17,375 bases of DNA from JAZDHV01 sp043810355 (lineage in GTDB: Archaea > Nanobdellota > Nanobdellia > Woesearchaeales > JAGVYU01), in contig JBDROB010000027.1 of assembly GCA_043810355.1 (NCBI GenBank), forward strand, positions 1 to 17,375, in the 5' to 3' direction. The notes under the pieces are model-generated. The model was not told where the DNA came from. It ran no database searches and worked only from the letters and a program-made list of their open reading frames with translations. Position 1 is the stretch's first letter; every line of letters begins with the position of its first letter. Positions 15,881 through 17,375 of the stretch are shown piece by piece. Both the position numbers and the translations under genes were made by a program.

Positions 15881-15898
15881 TTAAATGGGCTTAATCAT
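15881..15898 (-). other. Five-codon leader frame MIKPI before the regulator gene
   Basis: ATG-ATT-AAG-CCC-ATT-TAA lies in the same frame as the HTH gene, ends ten codons before the proposed CTG start, and its ATG overlaps the first operator palindrome. It could be a leader peptide, or the real start interrupted by a nonsense change. There is no direct evidence that it is translated. Confidence 0.3.
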
Positions 15899-15915
15899 AC
15901 CTACATTGTAAGTAT
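15897..15915. promoter_or_regulatory. Operator copy 1 (19-bp palindrome)
   Basis: ATACCTACA-T-TGTAAGTAT, one base short of a perfect palindrome. On the minus strand a TATA-like element at 15917-15930 precedes it, so the site overlaps the expected transcription start of the HTH operon. A bound regulator would block initiation. Confidence 0.75.
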
Positions 15916-15962
15916 TGATATATAAATATTATGGTATTTTAGAAAAAGATTTTTGGTTGTTG

Positions 15963-15981
15963 ATACTTACATTGTAAGTAT
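15963..15981. promoter_or_regulatory. Operator copy 2 (perfect 19-bp palindrome)
   Basis: ATACTTACA-T-TGTAAGTAT is perfectly symmetrical about 15972. A TATA-like ATATAAATA read on the minus strand (about 15989-15997) lies about 21 bases away, centre to centre. The centre is 66 bases from that of copy 1. Confidence 0.8.
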
Positions 15982-16041
15982 AGGTCATATTTATATTTTT
16001 TGATTTGGATGGTTATCTTATTGTTTTGGATTATATTTTTG

Positions 16042-16060
16042 ATACTTACATTGTAAGTAT
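16042..16060. promoter_or_regulatory. Operator copy 3 (perfect 19-bp palindrome)
   Basis: Identical to copy 2, with its centre 79 bases further out. The same TATA-like sequence lies at the same distance (about 16068-16076). It is also the copy nearest the small plus-strand gene at 16155 and could influence that too. Confidence 0.8.
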
Positions 16061-16121
16061 AGGTTGTATTTATATTTTTTGGTGGTTATGTGCTAATGAA
16101 AATTAATATTCATATAAACAA

Positions 16122-16131
16122 TATTTAAATA
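16122..16131 (+). promoter_or_regulatory. TATA box for the small membrane-protein gene
   Basis: TATTTAAATA is centred about 28 bases before the ATG at 16155, the spacing of a leaderless archaeal promoter. No Shine-Dalgarno sequence is present. Confidence 0.45.
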
Positions 16132-16154
16132 ATACAAACTAATAATCATTCAGA

Positions 16155-16382
16155 ATGGATAAAAAAGATGTTTATACAATCTTATTTTTTATTGTTTTGT
16201 TGATGTTTATTCATATGGAGTTTATTATTTATATTGAGAATAATCAAAAGGCAAATCAAGAAGAATCTCAAGATTTAAGCACTTACAATTGTTTTGGGTG
16301 TTTTTCTGGCTTAATAAGCATTTCAGAAATTCCAAATATTATTCCTGCACGCCAGGCAACACCTGTAATAAACTCAAAATAA
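16155..16382 (+). CDS. Small single-pass membrane protein, hypothetical (75 aa)
   Basis: Not recognised. The protein starts MDKKDVYTILFFIVLLMFIH, a short basic end followed by a membrane helix at about 7-27. A charged stretch (ENNQKANQEESQ) and a less ordered C-terminus with CFGC follow. Support is the TATA box at leaderless spacing and an N-terminal part outside any other gene. Against it, the last 100 bases overlap the end of the frameshifted glycosyltransferase on the other strand, and the residues there read like antisense sequence. It may be real only as a convergent overlapping gene. Confidence 0.4.
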   Translation: MDKKDVYTILFFIVLLMFIHMEFIIYIENNQKANQEESQDLSTYNCFGCFSGLISISEIPNIIPARQATPVINSK

Positions 16383-16613
16383 AACTTCTTAAATCCTTTC
16401 TTTAGCAGGAAAATAAATATTGAAGCAAAGAATGAAAAAAAATTCAAAGGATTCAATGAAGTTATCATCTTTTCATCAGAACCTTTAAGATATTTCCTGT
16501 GAATAAAATATATTTTAGTCGTCCAAAATCCTTGGTTCATCTTTCTTATAAACACTTTTATGCCAGTGCCTTTGTGAAAATGCTGTACACTGCAAGAATC
16601 TTCAAAAAAAAAA
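16283..16613 (-). pseudogene. C-terminal part of the GT2 gene, out of frame
   Basis: This is the displaced end of the glycosyltransferase gene whose start is at 17190. From the run of ten A at 16604-16613 the other frame reads EDSCSVQHFHKGTGIKVFIR and continues through WTTKIYFIHRKYL and two hydrophobic segments to a TAA at 16283-16285. The DS-C-V-H-H pattern is what GT2 proteins carry after their EDxE acceptor motif. Adding one T or removing two restores one protein of about 301-302 residues. As it stands the part has no start of its own beyond an internal ATG at 16553-16555. It could be a decayed gene, a sequencing or assembly indel, or a slippage site. Confidence 0.75.
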
Positions 16614-17190
16614 CCTTAATACCTTTTTTATTGATTCGAACCTTTAGCTCGAAATCCTCAATATTTTTTATATGCTTATTAAAAGGCCCAATACCCTTAA
16701 AAATGTTTTTCTTAAAGGCACAATTTTTTGTATCAAGATGATCAATATATCTTCCATATCTATTTTTTTGCAGAAATTCATTATTAAACTCCTGTTCCAT
16801 TCCTGTCCAATAATTTTTGATATGATCTGTCTCATTACCCTGGACTACAGTCTCTTTATGCTTTCTGATAGGAAATGTTATCTTTTCAATCCATTCCTTT
16901 GGAGCAATACAATCTGAGTCAATCATTGCAATTATTTTTCCTTTTGATGCGGATATCCCTGCATTGCGGGCAGCTCCTCTGGATACAAATGGCTCAAAAA
17001 CCATCTTTATCTTTTTGCTCTTGCTCTTGAAATGGTTTATTATATCTTTGGTGCTGTCTTTTGAGTTGTTGTCTACCACAATTATCTCATAATTATCATA
17101 TGACTGGTTGAGAAGTGAAGACAAGCATTTACTGATAGTCTTCTCGCTGTTATATGCAGGAATTACCACAGATATCAATGGGTTTTTCAT
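16558..17190 (-). CDS. Family 2 glycosyltransferase, frameshifted after residue 195
   Basis: GT-A fold sugar transferase. It starts MKNPLISVVIPAYNSEKTIS, with GGAG (17201-17204) ten bases upstream. Donor-site motifs VVDNNSKDSTKD and IDSDCIAP (the DxD equivalent) are intact, as are the preceding RGAARNAGI loop and the acceptor-side IEDFELKVRINKKGI. After that the frame runs through a ten-base homopolymer (TTTTTTTTTT on the coding strand) and ends in FLKILAVYSIFTKALA, which does not fit the family. The correct continuation is in another frame. It follows a partial gene by 25 bases and belongs to a minus-strand glycan or surface cluster extending beyond the window. Confidence 0.85.
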   Translation of the reverse strand: MKNPLISVVIPAYNSEKTISKCLSSLLNQSYDNYEIIVVDNNSKDSTKDIINHFKSKSKKIKMVFEPFVSRGAARNAGISASKGKIIAMIDSDCIAPKEWIEKITFPIRKHKETVVQGNETDHIKNYWTGMEQEFNNEFLQKNRYGRYIDHLDTKNCAFKKNIFKGIGPFNKHIKNIEDFELKVRINKKGIKVFFLKILAVYSIFTKALA

Positions 17191-17215
17191 TATTGAGCAT
17201 CTCCAAGAGCACTAT

Positions 17216-17375
17216 TTATTCTTTATAATCTTTAAAAATCTTGCTTTTATTATATAATCTATTTTTAACATCAATTTTTTGTGTAAGCTTGATCTTATAA
17301 TATCTAATCTGGTTTTTTATTATATCAAATAAAAGAGTCTTATCTTTTAGCATATATTTAATCAAACTGAGTTTT
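17216..17375 (-). CDS. C-terminal end of a gene entering from the right edge (52 codons visible)
   Basis: An open frame with no stop for 52 codons runs from the window edge to TAA at 17216-17218. It is Lys- and Tyr-rich (KLSLIKYMLKDK, LYNKSKIFKDYKE), like the C-terminal helices of many cytoplasmic transferases. Its stop lies 25 bases before the GT2 start, the spacing of an operon. The family cannot be assigned from so little. Position suggests another glycan or surface gene. Confidence 0.55.
   Translation of the reverse strand, partial: KLSLIKYMLKDKTLLFDIIKNQIRYYKIKLTQKIDVKNRLYNKSKIFKDYKE

Larger units (their letters stand above)
15961..16081 (-). repeat. Duplicated 42-bp promoter-operator unit
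   Basis: Positions 15961-16002 and 16040-16081 differ at two of 42 bases and contain the palindrome plus the TATA-like tract in the same arrangement. A more diverged third unit covers operator copy 1. The whole unit, not only the binding site, was duplicated, which supports serial promoters in front of the HTH operon. The 239 bases between operator 1 and the small gene at 16155 hold nothing else that I recognise. Confidence 0.7.

Noticed and set aside
15881..15883. Readthrough of the in-frame stop as pyrrolysine
   Set aside because: The codon is TAA, not TAG, and no pyl gene is present in the window.
15897..16060. Three near-identical palindromic repeats as a CRISPR array
   Set aside because: The repeats are only 19 bp, the intervals of 47 and 60 bases are unequal and partly repeated themselves with TATA-like tracts, and no cas gene is present. 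Operators fit better.

Overview
The window looks like a piece of a small AT-rich archaeal genome, most likely a DPANN-type lineage such as Woesearchaeota or Pacearchaeota. The reasons are a CDP-archaeol synthase (CarS), TATA-box promoters of archaeal form, several genes whose start codon lies about 24-35 bases from a TATA element (leaderless-type spacing), an MJ1255-type glycosyltransferase, and a tandem helix-turn-helix protein of a kind I associate with these lineages. The lineage is inferred from gene content, not from a marker gene.

Left part (1-4329): a nearly complete pyruvate, phosphate dikinase on the minus strand is separated from a 55-residue acidic protein by a divergent promoter region with two inverted repeats. 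A small membrane protein and a PHP-family metallo-phosphoesterase follow on the plus strand.

Lipid block (4313-6417, minus strand): carS, a SEC59/DGK1-type CTP-dependent lipid kinase and a PgsA-type CDP-alcohol phosphatidyltransferase lie in series. Together they suggest CDP-archaeol formation, headgroup transfer and phosphorylation of a polyprenol or lipid. The first two genes are 4 bases apart, but the last is set off by a 355-base gap. That gap holds at least five local hairpins and two long-range inverted repeats, one of which closes three hairpins into a cloverleaf-like module.

Glycan block (6547-8396, plus strand): a GT2 glycosyltransferase and a GT-B glycosyltransferase of the MJ1255 family, which starts at TTG. 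Another GT2 gene at 16283-17190 is split by a frameshift in a run of ten A, and the tail of a further minus-strand gene lies at the right edge.

Giant-protein operon (15850 down to 8412, minus strand): a tandem-HTH regulator overlaps by ATGA the start of a 2316-residue protein. That protein has a signal sequence, an ectodomain dense in N-glycosylation sequons with two cadherin-like domains, Cys-rich segments around a poly-Thr stalk, a complete Ser-Asp-His lipase-type hydrolase, three membrane helices and an 893-residue strongly basic repetitive tail. Upstream are three copies of a 19-bp palindrome, each next to a TATA-like element facing the operon. This regulator-operator-giant protein unit is the most distinctive system here. 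The neighbouring glycosyltransferases and lipid kinase could supply its glycosylation, but that link is inference.
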